Shown one piece after another: positions 1 through 7,003 of a stretch of DNA of 7,507 bases (position 1 is the stretch's first letter; each line of letters starts with the position of its first letter). Both the position numbers and the translations under genes were made by a program. Below the pieces are notes generated by a model that did no database searches, was not told the DNA's origin, and worked only from the letters and a program-made list of their open reading frames with translations. This DNA is from Akkermansiaceae bacterium UBA7890 (GTDB taxonomy: Bacteria > Verrucomicrobiota > Verrucomicrobiia > Verrucomicrobiales > Akkermansiaceae): positions 1 to 7,507 of the forward strand of contig DLRK01000198.1 of assembly GCA_002501065.1 (NCBI GenBank), in the 5' to 3' direction.

Positions 1-354
1 TTCGATCCAGATGATATCGCTGATGAGATAGCGGCCCGCCGGGATCAGAATCGTGCCCTCGCGGGTTGCTTCGATCGCTTTGATGAATGCTTTTGTGCAA
101 TCGGTCCTGCCGTCACCCTTCGCCCCGAAGTGCAGCACGTTGGTGACCGGTTCAATCTCAGGCAGGGGATCCTCTCCGAAGTGATATCCAGCGAAGGAAA
201 AATCGGGAAGGCGCCCGCCAGGTTTCCAGACCTCTCCCGTCCGGCCCCACAATTCGGAGAGGGTTTGCCCTGAAGCGACGCCATTGAATGCCGGCAGGGT
301 TGCCAGGCCAAACAAGGATGCAAGTAATCTAACGGCGATGAGTCTCTCTGTCAT
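1..354 (-). CDS. Secreted pectate-lyase-superfamily (GH28/PL-like) protein, N-terminal part, runs off left edge
   Basis: The minus strand from ATG 354-352 is open for 118 codons to the window edge, so the C-terminal part is missing. Residues 1-29 look like a Sec signal peptide: basic residues R4 and R9, a hydrophobic core LLASLFGLATLPA, then a small-residue region GVASG before Q30. Residues 47-57 (GRLPDFSFAGY) and 70-82 (VTNVLHFGAKGDG) followed by TDCTKAFIKAI and IPAGRYLI are the typical entry into a right-handed beta-helix of the Pectate_lyase_3 / GH28-related superfamily. Family members cleave or modify acidic polysaccharides outside the cytoplasm. The catalytic residues lie beyond the edge, so lyase and hydrolase cannot be told apart. 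GAAAGG (364-369) ends 9 nt before the ATG and serves as the ribosome binding site. The ATG overlaps the TGA of the frame upstream (ATGA), which suggests translational coupling to the broken gene at 351-709. The family call is strong; the substrate is unknown. Confidence 0.8.
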   Translation of the reverse strand, partial: MTERLIAVRLLASLFGLATLPAFNGVASGQTLSELWGRTGEVWKPGGRLPDFSFAGYHFGEDPLPEIEPVTNVLHFGAKGDGRTDCTKAFIKAIEATREGTILIPAGRYLISDIIWIE

Positions 355-709
355 TCTTCTCGGCCTTTCTGTAGCTTGGATGCGACTCCGGCCAGAGGCT
401 TCACCTCAGTCCGCGGCATCGTCCGCGGTGAGCCTGGCCAGGCCAGACCGAAGTGAGGTGGCTGGGGCCGTTATCCCCTGGCGCATGGTAGAAAAGCGTC
501 AGGCGTTTGTCGACCGGAACAACGGACGACAGGTCGATGCACTTCTTCGACCAGGTCCATTTGTGACCGCCGAGAACGACGGTTCTGTTCACCGGATCCC
601 ATTTGCGCTCCAGTTCTTCCTTCTCCTCGAGTCCGGTCCTGGCTACTTCATCGCTTCCACGCATGATTTCCAGAAAGACATTCCAACCGACAACATTGTC
701 GCGCCGCAT
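351..709 (-). pseudogene. Unrecognised short gene, apparently broken by a frameshift
   Basis: From ATG 709 the minus strand reads about 81 plausible residues: MRRDNVVGWNVFLEIM, then a charged segment EEKEELERKWD, then VVLGGHKWTWS, IDLSSVVPVDKRLTLFYHAPGDNG. Composition and codon use look coding. In this frame the end turns arginine-rich and stops at 401. The frame one base over opens just after a TAA at 471-473, continues PPHFGLAWPGSPRTMPRT and LAGVASKLQKGREE, and stops with a TGA at 351-353 that overlaps the ATG of the pectate-lyase-like gene. Loss of one base in the C run at 464-467 would explain the switch; restored, the product would be about 120 residues. Upstream, FEFQFAGFF continues in frame back to a TGA at 740-742, so 709 may not be the true start and this may be the C-terminal remnant of a longer gene. 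I do not recognise the family. A sequencing error in the C run is an alternative to a real lesion. Confidence 0.35.
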
Positions 710-799
710 GAAGAAGCCCGCGAATTGAAATTCGAATAATCATGTAATCCCGGTGACTCGGCATGCAGGGTAACGCAATCGAACCCGTCGAAGGCCTCG

Positions 800-819
800 C
801 ATTTCCCGGACCCCTCCTT
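800..819 (-). promoter_or_regulatory. Strong Shine-Dalgarno plus ATG on the minus strand, ahead of the broken gene
   Basis: Read on the minus strand, AAGGAGGGG (811-819) lies 8 nt before ATG 800-802, an ideal ribosome binding site. The ATG is in the same frame as the 709 reading frame, but after 20 arginine-rich codons it meets a TGA at 740-742. It could be the original start of the broken gene, a short leader peptide, or chance. The plus-strand UroD-like gene starts only 5 nt away at 825, so this site lies in the divergent gap. Confidence 0.35.
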
Positions 820-824
820 GATCA

Positions 825-1922
825 ATGACCTCGAAAGAACGCTTGCAAACGGCCCTTTCTCATCGCGCTCCCGATCATCCACCCATGATGATGTCGGCCA
901 GCGAATGGGTCATCGCGCGGCTTAAGAAGCACCTCGGAGTAGAAACCGACCGTGACCTTCACCGCACACTGCAGCTCGACATCTTCGACATGCGGGGCTT
1001 CGATTACAAGGGAGCGATCGGACCCGCGTTCACCGGCCCCCGGGAGCTGAACCTGCCCCTGGAGTGGAAGGGCGATCTGTTCAAGGTGTTCAACTACCAC
1101 GAGCACATCACCGAAAACGAATTCGGTCCGGCCTGTTCCCTGGGGGACCCCTGTTTCGGGGTCGACAAGTATCCCACCGTCAAGGAGCTCGAGGAATTTC
1201 CCTGGCCCCGGATCGATTGGTTCGATTTCTCGAACATTCGTTCTCAGCTCGAGGAATGGGCCGATGAGTTCGCCGTCACCGCGAGCGGTGCTTCAGTCTT
1301 CCAGCATCCCACCCTCTTTCGTGGCATCGAGCAAATGCTCTTCGAAATGGCAGCCGAGCCCGATCTCACCGAGTTCCTCCTGGACAAGGTCACGAACTTC
1401 TACTGCGACTACTTCGAGTGCCTCTTCGGGGAGGCCGGGGACCTGATCGACATCTTCCGGTTGGCGGACGACATCGGCGGGCAGTCCGGACTCATCATCA
1501 GCACCGGAATGCTCGAAACATATCTCGGCCAGCGGGTCCGGAAGTGTGCCGCCCTGGCTCACAAGTACGATATCAAGCTCCTCTTTCACTCCGATGGCAA
1601 CATCCTCGATGCCATCCCTCGCCTGATCGAATGGGGCGTCGATATCATCGACCCGGTTCAACCGGAAGTCCCGGACATGAATCACGTCGATCTCAAGCGT
1701 GAGTTCGGCGAGGATGTCTGCTTTTGCGGCGGTGTTGGGGCCCAGGAAATCCTCCCTCGCGGAACGGTGGAAGAGGTCGGGGCCGAGACGCGGCGGGCGA
1801 TCGATGAGCTGGGTGGGGGTGGAGGCTATATTCTCTCCCCTGGCCACCCCTCCCTGCAGATGGACGTGCCCCCTGAAAACATCGTCGCAATGTTCGAGGC
1901 GGGACTGGAGTCTGGGACGTAA
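825..1922 (+). CDS. Uroporphyrinogen decarboxylase (URO-D) family protein, MtaA-like rather than HemE
   Basis: This is a 365-residue cytoplasmic protein of normal length for the URO-D superfamily. The N-terminus (TSKERLQTALSHRAPDHPP) is typical of the methylcobamide:CoM methyltransferase-like branch. True HemE has an RQAGR motif there, which is absent, so haem synthesis is unlikely. Further matches are ADDIGGQSGLIIS (214-226), LLFHSDGN (252-259), FCGGVGAQEILPRGTVEEV (300-318) and a C-terminal GGGYILSPGHPSLQMDVPPENI (332-353). Methyltransferases of this fold bind zinc through an HxC motif and a later Cys. Here H255 is followed by S-D instead of S/I-C, while C301 is kept, so the usual zinc site looks incomplete. 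No corrinoid protein or partner methyltransferase lies nearby. The ATG at 825 fits the family N-terminus, but no clear Shine-Dalgarno precedes it. The family is sure; substrate and reaction are not known. Confidence 0.88.
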   Translation: MTSKERLQTALSHRAPDHPPMMMSASEWVIARLKKHLGVETDRDLHRTLQLDIFDMRGFDYKGAIGPAFTGPRELNLPLEWKGDLFKVFNYHEHITENEFGPACSLGDPCFGVDKYPTVKELEEFPWPRIDWFDFSNIRSQLEEWADEFAVTASGASVFQHPTLFRGIEQMLFEMAAEPDLTEFLLDKVTNFYCDYFECLFGEAGDLIDIFRLADDIGGQSGLIISTGMLETYLGQRVRKCAALAHKYDIKLLFHSDGNILDAIPRLIEWGVDIIDPVQPEVPDMNHVDLKREFGEDVCFCGGVGAQEILPRGTVEEVGAETRRAIDELGGGGGYILSPGHPSLQMDVPPENIVAMFEAGLESGT

Positions 1923-1952
1923 GCGACGGTTCGATTCCCTCCGATCCACATT

Positions 1953-1967
1953 CTCACTGTCAGTGAG
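1953..1967. repeat. Perfect 15-nt palindrome, possible operator
   Basis: CTCACTG and CAGTGAG flank a single central T, giving 7-bp arms. It lies in the 78-nt gap between the UroD-like gene and the metallophosphoesterase gene, 33 nt before the chosen GTG start. Position and symmetry suit a repressor site. One such 7-bp palindrome is not far from chance expectation in a window of this size, so the assignment is tentative. Confidence 0.3.
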
Positions 1968-1987
1968 TTACAAAGATTGAGAAAGAC

Positions 1988-1994
1988 AAGGAAG
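1988..1994 (+). promoter_or_regulatory. Ribosome binding site deciding a GTG start
   Basis: AAGGAAG at 1988-1994 is followed by 6 nt and then GTG at 2001. This is the best-placed purine-rich site before the metallophosphoesterase. It favours GTG 2001 over TTG 1977, which has no such site, and over ATG 2019, which lies too far downstream. Confidence 0.6.
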
Positions 1995-2000
1995 AACAAG

Positions 2001-3119
2001 GTGAATAGAGTAAATGGAATGAGGACTCTCATCAGGAGAATCCTGTGCGTCGGGATGGTGTCCGGTGGCTGCATCAGTGGGGCGGAAGGTGACCCGCAAC
2101 CAGGGACAGAGCCCTGGACGTTCTGCAGTATTCCCGACTTCCTTAACTTCGACATAGAATACCCCCAGCAGGGCTGGGAAGATGCCCTGGGATTCATCCT
2201 GAAATCCATGAAGGATGAGAATCCGGCCTTCGTCATGGTTGCGGGCGACCTGGTCATGGGGCACTGGGGACCGACCGGGAAGGATGTGATGAAGTGGGCT
2301 GACAGGTACTACCCGCCATGGGGCAAACGCTGGAAGGATCATGGTCTGAAAGTCTACGCCGCTCTTGGCGACCATGAGATCGGTGACAATCCGTGGCCAT
2401 CCTACAAGCTGGTTCCCCATTACAAAGAGGCCTTCCGGCGCCACCTGAAGATGCCCCTGAACGGGCCCGAACACATGAAGGGGACCGCGTTCTACTGGGT
2501 GCACAAGAACGCTCTGTTTGTGTCCGTGGACGTATTCGAAAAGGGGCGCAGCAAACAGGGAACGATCGCAGCGGGGGTGACCGGCGAACAGCTCAGATGG
2601 TTTGAGGAGGTCCTCGGCAAACACCGGGCCAGGGTCGATCATATCGTCGTCATGGGGCATACCCCGATTCTGCGGCCCGTCCGCAAGTTCAGTTCATCGG
2701 GCATGTTGACCGTCAAAGGGCGTGATTCCGCATTTTGGCGGACAATGGTGAAGTATGATGTCGATCTATATATCTGTGGAGAAGTGCACGCGGTGACCTG
2801 CAGGCAGGAAGACGGTATTCAGCAGGTCGCCCATGGAGGTTTGATCGGGCGCACGACGAAACCAAACTACATGGTCGTGACTGTCCATAAGGGCAAGCTT
2901 GAGCTTGATCTCAAGGAAATCGATTTGATCAACGGCACGGGCAGAATCTGGCAGCAGAAGAAGGGCAACGGCCCCTGGGACACGATCATGATCACCGAGG
3001 AACGTAAGAAGGAAGGGTTCACATCAATCGGCCATGTGGACATCATCAAACAAGCCGACAGGAGATCGTTTGAAGCAATAACAGGTTTTTTTGATGAGAA
3101 GGACAACCCCGGAAAATAG
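2001..3119 (+). CDS. Exported calcineurin-like metallophosphoesterase
   Basis: From GTG 2001 the protein has 372 residues. It begins with a basic n-region (NRVNGMRTLIRR) and a short hydrophobic stretch (ILCVGMVSGG) ending near C24, as in a Sec signal; SGGC is not a good lipobox. The Metallophos motifs follow in order: IPDFLNFDI (44-52), AGDLVMGHWG (81-90), ALGDHEIGDN (121-130), VVMGHTPI (217-224) and CGEVHA (259-264). Enzymes of this fold use a two-metal centre to hydrolyse phosphomono- or diesters. Several positions depart from the textbook set: GDHE replaces GNHD/E and GEVH replaces GHxH. My recollection is that GDHE-type sequences recur in secreted metallophosphatases of PVC bacteria, which would make this a subfamily rather than a dead enzyme. 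The last roughly 80 residues are lysine-rich and lie outside the catalytic core. The gene lies 78 nt after the UroD-like gene and may be co-transcribed with it. The fold is sure; the substrate is unknown. Confidence 0.88.
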   Translation: MNRVNGMRTLIRRILCVGMVSGGCISGAEGDPQPGTEPWTFCSIPDFLNFDIEYPQQGWEDALGFILKSMKDENPAFVMVAGDLVMGHWGPTGKDVMKWADRYYPPWGKRWKDHGLKVYAALGDHEIGDNPWPSYKLVPHYKEAFRRHLKMPLNGPEHMKGTAFYWVHKNALFVSVDVFEKGRSKQGTIAAGVTGEQLRWFEEVLGKHRARVDHIVVMGHTPILRPVRKFSSSGMLTVKGRDSAFWRTMVKYDVDLYICGEVHAVTCRQEDGIQQVAHGGLIGRTTKPNYMVVTVHKGKLELDLKEIDLINGTGRIWQQKKGNGPWDTIMITEERKKEGFTSIGHVDIIKQADRRSFEAITGFFDEKDNPGK

Positions 3120-3240
3120 ACGATCTCCTGGTCCTCAACTTCCTGTCATCCGGACTTGTTCCGAGGGGCTGCAACCAGGGAAGTCTGGCAGAAACGCCTC
3201 GAGGTGGATGATCCCGGCACCGGTCCCCAGCCTGGGTCCG

Positions 3241-3266
3241 GATCGGGAGACCGGGTTCTCCGGATC
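3241..3266 (+). terminator. Imperfect hairpin downstream of the metallophosphoesterase gene
   Basis: GATCGGGAGA and TCTCCGGATC form 10-nt arms with one G:G mismatch and a 6-nt loop (CCGGGT). A G:T and a C:G pair could extend the outer end. It sits 122 nt past the stop at 3119 in the 244-nt gap before the DUF1080 gene. There is no T run after it, so it is only a weak candidate for an intrinsic terminator. It could equally be a structured leader element of the next gene. Nothing else clear was seen in this gap. Confidence 0.25.
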
Positions 3267-3363
3267 TGCCGCGGGTAAGAGTTGACAGGGTTGGCGTTTC
3301 GGCGGGACCGCATTGATTGCGGGTGAAGTGTTGCACCGTGGGAGAGGGGCGTTACCCTCGTGG

Positions 3364-4128
3364 ATGAACTTCATTCAGGGAGCGGCCATGATGGGATTGA
3401 TCCTCACCACGGGAGGGCTCGGTGCGCAGGACACAAAGGTGGAGACTGATGCCGTCAGTCAGTTGGGACTGGGGTTTGTGGAACTCTTCAACGGCAAGGA
3501 TCTGACCAATTGGACGGACGTCAACACCTCCCCTGACACATGGTCGGTGAAGGATGGGTTGCTGGTATGCACGGGGAAGCCGATCGGGGTGATGCGGTCG
3601 ACAAAGAAGTATGAGAATTTCATTCTCGTCATCGAGTGGCGGCACATGAAAGCCGGGGGGAATTCGGGGGTTTTTCTATGGAGCGATGCCCGGCCCGAGG
3701 GGAACAGGCTGCCCAGGGGGATGGAGGTGCAGATGCTTGAACTGCAATGGCCGTATATTCACGCCGACAGGAATGGGAAGCCGCGCCACCTCGGCTACGT
3801 GAGTGGTGAGCTTTTCGGTGCCGGGGGGATGAGGGCTGTTCCCGAGAATCCGCGCGGCAGTCGCAGCATGTCCTATGAAATGCGCTGCAAGGGGAAGGGG
3901 GAGTGGAACCGTTACGTGGTGGTGGCGGTGGATGGAACGGTGAAACTCGCGATCAACGGAAAATTCGTCAACGGCATCCGTGAGGCGGATGGTCGCAAGG
4001 GTTACCTCTGCCTTGAGGCGGAAGGAGCTGAAATCCATTTCCGACGGATCAGCATCATGGAACTTCCGGTCGGGCGCGCGGAGGAACTCGGGATGGTGCT
4101 GGGGGGTGAAGAGGGGCAGAAGGACTGA
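3364..4128 (+). CDS. Secreted DUF1080 (3-keto-disaccharide hydrolase) family protein
   Basis: The chosen ATG gives 254 residues. A signal peptide is seen at the start (MNFIQGAAMMGLILTTGGLGA), with cleavage likely before Q23. The rest is one DUF1080 concanavalin-like beta-sandwich: FVELFNGKDLTNW (38-50), WSVKDGLLVCTGKPIGVMRS (60-79), the core GGNSGVFLW (98-106), GMEVQMLE (119-126), WNRYVVVAVDGTVKLAINGK (181-200) and the closing GYLCLEAEGAEIHFRRI (213-229). Characterised relatives cleave 3-keto-glucosides; many PVC genomes carry numerous paralogues, most unstudied. The start is uncertain. GTG 3328 would add a basic n-region, while ATG 3388 has AGGGAG (3377-3382) at short spacing and would give a shorter signal. 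The protein probably acts in the periplasm or outside. No keto-sugar-forming dehydrogenase is visible nearby. Family call strong; enzymatic specificity inferred. Confidence 0.88.
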   Translation: MNFIQGAAMMGLILTTGGLGAQDTKVETDAVSQLGLGFVELFNGKDLTNWTDVNTSPDTWSVKDGLLVCTGKPIGVMRSTKKYENFILVIEWRHMKAGGNSGVFLWSDARPEGNRLPRGMEVQMLELQWPYIHADRNGKPRHLGYVSGELFGAGGMRAVPENPRGSRSMSYEMRCKGKGEWNRYVVVAVDGTVKLAINGKFVNGIREADGRKGYLCLEAEGAEIHFRRISIMELPVGRAEELGMVLGGEEGQKD

Positions 4129-4131
4129 CCG

Positions 4132-4160
4132 CCGCACTCAACCGGTGCGGTCATCCGGTT
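4132..4160. terminator. Overlapping hairpins between convergent genes
   Basis: Two alternative stems overlap between the stops at 4128 and 4170. CCGCAC (4132-4137) pairs with GTGCGG (4145-4150) across 7 nt. AACCGG (4140-4145) pairs with CCGGTT (4155-4160) across 9 nt, and a second CCGGTT copy occurs at 4163-4168. Position between converging genes suits a bidirectional terminator. Neither stem has a T tract on either strand, so the call rests mainly on location. Confidence 0.3.
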
Positions 4161-4169
4161 CCCCGGTTC

Positions 4170-6965
4170 CTAGTTTCCGTCAATGTTCTTCCGCAGGCCG
4201 GCGGCAGCGTGGAGGTCGCGGACTTCCTGGCCGGTCAGCGCGCGATCGAAGAGCGCGAATTCCGCGAGAGCTCCCCGGAGCGGGGCAAAGAAATCACTGC
4301 GGGCCCCGAGATAGAAGTCCTTCGCCTGGTCAGTGGTTGGTTTGATCTCCCCGTCGATTTCCAGCCTTCCATTCAGCCAGACCTGTGCCCGTTGCCCGCT
4401 TCTTGCAAACGCCACATGATTCCACCTGTCGACCGGGATCACCGTCTTGCCAAGTAGTATGTCATCCGCCTCGTTTCCGTTGAAGAGGAAGAGTTTTCCG
4501 GGGTAACTGCTGCGATAGAGTCCCCCAATGCCCAGGTGGTCACCAGGTGCCTGCTGGTCGCCGTTCGGACCCAGGGAAAAAAGGTAGGCCGTTACCGGGC
4601 GGGTCCGGATCGGGAGATCGTTCCGGAACCAGAAGGATGCGGAGTATGTTTTCCCGGGTGACTGGATGGTTCCCCGGATTCGACCGGAGTCAAGGACGGC
4701 CCGGGTCTCAGGGGAAAAACGAACCAGCTGTTCGGTAGACAGGTCTTCGGGTTTGCGATCGAGTTTGTGGTAGCGAAGGGGTTTCTTGTTCCGGATGGCG
4801 ACGGCATGGCGGTCCGGCCACTCAGGGGGCAGGGCGCGCGCAGCGGCTTCCCGCTCGGCCTGCCTGCGAGCGGCCCGCTTTCCGGCGATTCCGGATCGTT
4901 CCCACAGCTTCCGGCGTTCGGGCGCTGTGAGGGCCCGGTCCCAGATGACGATTTCATCCAGCTTGCCCTCAAGGCCCTCCCCGAACCGGAGCGGGATTGC
5001 TTTTGCCCCGCTGGCGGCGACCTCCAGATCGGGTTGGATTTCTCCATTCAGATAAACCCGGAGCCGCCCGTCTTCCTGGACAAGGACGACAAGGTTCCAT
5101 TCGTCGGCGGGGAGGGTGGCAGTTCCGGCGAGATCTCCGCAGGACAGACCGCTCCTGTGATCATCTCCCTGGCGCACAATGAGTTCCTGGCCCGAGGCCA
5201 GACGAACCAGTTTGCCCTCCCGTCTGGAGGCTCCGCTCCGTTCGCCCAGCCAGTACCACAGCGCGACGGTCGACTTCGACGGGAGTTTCAGATCCGTCTC
5301 GAGATAACCATCCACAAGGTGGATTGATCGATTGATCTGCCCCCTGGGGGCCAGGGGAGAAGTTGTGAGCGCCTCGTCGTCGCCACATCCTGATCCGCTT
5401 CCTACGCCGGGAAGGTAATAGGCGACCTTGCCGGTGATGCGAAGCGGGGCATGAACACGATCTTGATTCGGTCTGGCGACCGGGCCGCCGAAGTCGTCCA
5501 GGGGCCAATGCGCCAGAACACCAGGGTCGCGGAAGGCCGGGCCTGATGCCACCACCGGGTTCCGCTCAGTCCCCGCCACCTCTTCCAGTCCGCTCAGCAG
5601 GGTTTTCACGATCTTCCTCTCCGCAGTGACCTCCAGTCCGGCGGTGCGGGCGGGCCAGGTGGTGTAGCCGCCGAGGCCGTGTTGTTCCAGGGGCGGGATG
5701 TAGCCCTCGGCACCGTTTGCCAGTTCGATGTTGAATTGACTCCTGAAGGGTGAGTGGGCCTTGAGCTTCAGACCGGTGAGGGCGTACACTTCATTGGGAA
5801 GAGTCGCGATGCCGAGTTCTCCGATACGGATGGCCTGCATTTTCAGTTCCGCCTTCGGTTTCTGGTGCAGGATAGAGGCCTCCATCGCGTAGATATCCGG
5901 TTGGGAACGGGGGAGGGAGCCGTTGAGTCCGGCCATCCTGTTCCTGGCCCACCCCAGGCGCTCCGGGTCAGGGCGACGCCAGTCGAGAATCAGGTTCTTC
6001 TCCACCATTCCAAGCGACACATGGTCGTGCCAGCGGATCTGCCTGTAGGCGCGCATGGCGTATTGCGCTACATCGCCGGCGTAATGGTCCAGCGACCGGT
6101 TCTCTCGCGGGGCGCCGTAATCCATCCACATCAGGTCCCCGCTGGTTCCCTGGGAGATCATCGCGACGAAGGGGCCCTCACTGGAAGGCTGCTTCAGGGC
6201 CCTGGCGATGTGCCGGCAGAATGAGCCGAAGTAATCCGCAGACAGGAGCCCCGACCCGTAGTAGTGCTGGGAGTAATTGGCGAAGACCGCGAGGGGTCTG
6301 CCGTTCCGGGTTTGCAGGGCAAAGAGACTCAGTTCGGGGTCCACCGGACCAGATGGGCCGATCACATTTTTGCTGAGGTGTCCCGGGTGCATGTTGGCGT
6401 GCATGGTGGAATCACCGAAGGGGTCCTTCCCGATGCGGTCCAACCGGGAGATCCACCGTCGGTTGTGCGTGTGTTCCCAGTCGTCGATGGACGCCCAGCC
6501 GACCCGGGCGGGCTGGAGATCGTCCAGGGCCCTGATCATGCTCTGGGCAAGTTTTCCCGGCAGCCACTTGGCGTAGTTCAAGTCCATGCGGGTTCCCAGG
6601 CATCCCATCGCGGAAGGGGCGCTGTGGGTGTGAGTGGCCGACACCATCATGCGGGCAGTGGGTAGTCCGGTCTTCTGGCAGACCTCCTCCTTTGCCTCAT
6701 CGATCAATCCACGTGGAACCATGCAGGTGTCAACCACGCAGAAGACGATCTTCATCGCTCCGTCGTCCAGCGCCACGCTTCTGGCGTAAAGCGGATCGAG
6801 TGCCTGGTTCGCCAGGCGCTCGGTGAATCCACCATTCACCCGCACTGGAAATTCCGAGGGAGTGATATCCACGGCTGCAGTGCCGGCGCGGAACTGCTGT
6901 TCAGCAGACAGAGTGGCAGTCAGGAGAACCCCGGTGAGAATCTGCCTCATCATGGACGTAACCAT
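4170..6965 (-). CDS. Neutral/alkaline ceramidase-like protein fused to two LamG-type modules
   Basis: This 931-residue exported protein starts with a signal peptide (MMRQILTGVLLTATLSA, cleavage about residue 21). Residues 25-465 match the neutral/alkaline non-lysosomal ceramidase N-terminal domain: RAGTAAVDITP (26-36), the zinc motif SATHTHSAPS (109-118), ANYSQHYYG then LSADYFG (229-247), SQGTSGDLMW (271-280), LPNEVY (389-394) and GYIPP / GGYTTW (421-436). H112 or H114, H234, E392 and a Tyr near 422-434 are the likely zinc ligands. Known ceramidases carry the nucleophilic Ser in GDVSPN; here the sequence is GDLMW, so that Ser is absent and true ceramidase activity is doubtful. Two Laminin_G_3-like modules follow, about 483-690 (HWPLDDF to GKLDEIVIWDRALT) and about 765-920 (ASFWF, WNHVAFARSG, LNGR, FALFDRALTG), joined by an Arg/Ala/Glu-rich linker. 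These usually bind glycans. The start is weak: no clear ribosome site precedes ATG 6965, and ATG 6953 or 6950 would serve equally. Confidence 0.85.
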   Translation of the reverse strand: MVTSMMRQILTGVLLTATLSAEQQFRAGTAAVDITPSEFPVRVNGGFTERLANQALDPLYARSVALDDGAMKIVFCVVDTCMVPRGLIDEAKEEVCQKTGLPTARMMVSATHTHSAPSAMGCLGTRMDLNYAKWLPGKLAQSMIRALDDLQPARVGWASIDDWEHTHNRRWISRLDRIGKDPFGDSTMHANMHPGHLSKNVIGPSGPVDPELSLFALQTRNGRPLAVFANYSQHYYGSGLLSADYFGSFCRHIARALKQPSSEGPFVAMISQGTSGDLMWMDYGAPRENRSLDHYAGDVAQYAMRAYRQIRWHDHVSLGMVEKNLILDWRRPDPERLGWARNRMAGLNGSLPRSQPDIYAMEASILHQKPKAELKMQAIRIGELGIATLPNEVYALTGLKLKAHSPFRSQFNIELANGAEGYIPPLEQHGLGGYTTWPARTAGLEVTAERKIVKTLLSGLEEVAGTERNPVVASGPAFRDPGVLAHWPLDDFGGPVARPNQDRVHAPLRITGKVAYYLPGVGSGSGCGDDEALTTSPLAPRGQINRSIHLVDGYLETDLKLPSKSTVALWYWLGERSGASRREGKLVRLASGQELIVRQGDDHRSGLSCGDLAGTATLPADEWNLVVLVQEDGRLRVYLNGEIQPDLEVAASGAKAIPLRFGEGLEGKLDEIVIWDRALTAPERRKLWERSGIAGKRAARRQAEREAAARALPPEWPDRHAVAIRNKKPLRYHKLDRKPEDLSTEQLVRFSPETRAVLDSGRIRGTIQSPGKTYSASFWFRNDLPIRTRPVTAYLFSLGPNGDQQAPGDHLGIGGLYRSSYPGKLFLFNGNEADDILLGKTVIPVDRWNHVAFARSGQRAQVWLNGRLEIDGEIKPTTDQAKDFYLGARSDFFAPLRGALAEFALFDRALTGQEVRDLHAAAGLRKNIDGN

Positions 6966-7003
6966 GACGGAGTCTATTGTTCGTCGCCAGTTGAGCCAAT
7001 ACC

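Noticed and set aside
45..323. Minus-strand open frame of 92 codons inside the pectate-lyase-like gene
   Set aside because: It is a different frame of the same strand; the frame from 354 gives a clear signal peptide and family motifs, this one does not.
284..739. Plus-strand open frame of 151 codons
   Set aside because: It is antisense to the more protein-like minus-strand frames at 351-709, has no recognisable motif and no good ribosome site, and reads as a shadow.
725..748. TTGAAA / TGTAAT as a promoter for the UroD-like gene
   Set aside because: The spacing is only 12 nt, too short for a standard sigma-70-type promoter.
643..882. Minus-strand open frame overlapping the UroD-like start
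   Set aside because: Its 5' part is antisense to a clear plus-strand gene and its 3' part competes with the 709 frame. Only the 745-820 stretch looks protein-like, and this is treated as a possible remnant in the findings.
3282..3316. TTGACA as a -35 box before the DUF1080 gene
   Set aside because: No -10-like hexamer lies at 16-18 nt; the nearest AT-richer stretch is about 23 nt away.
4767..5327. Plus-strand open frame of 186 codons opposite the LamG region
   Set aside because: It lies entirely opposite the ceramidase-like/LamG gene, whose reading has clear domains. Long antisense frames are expected in GC-rich genes.
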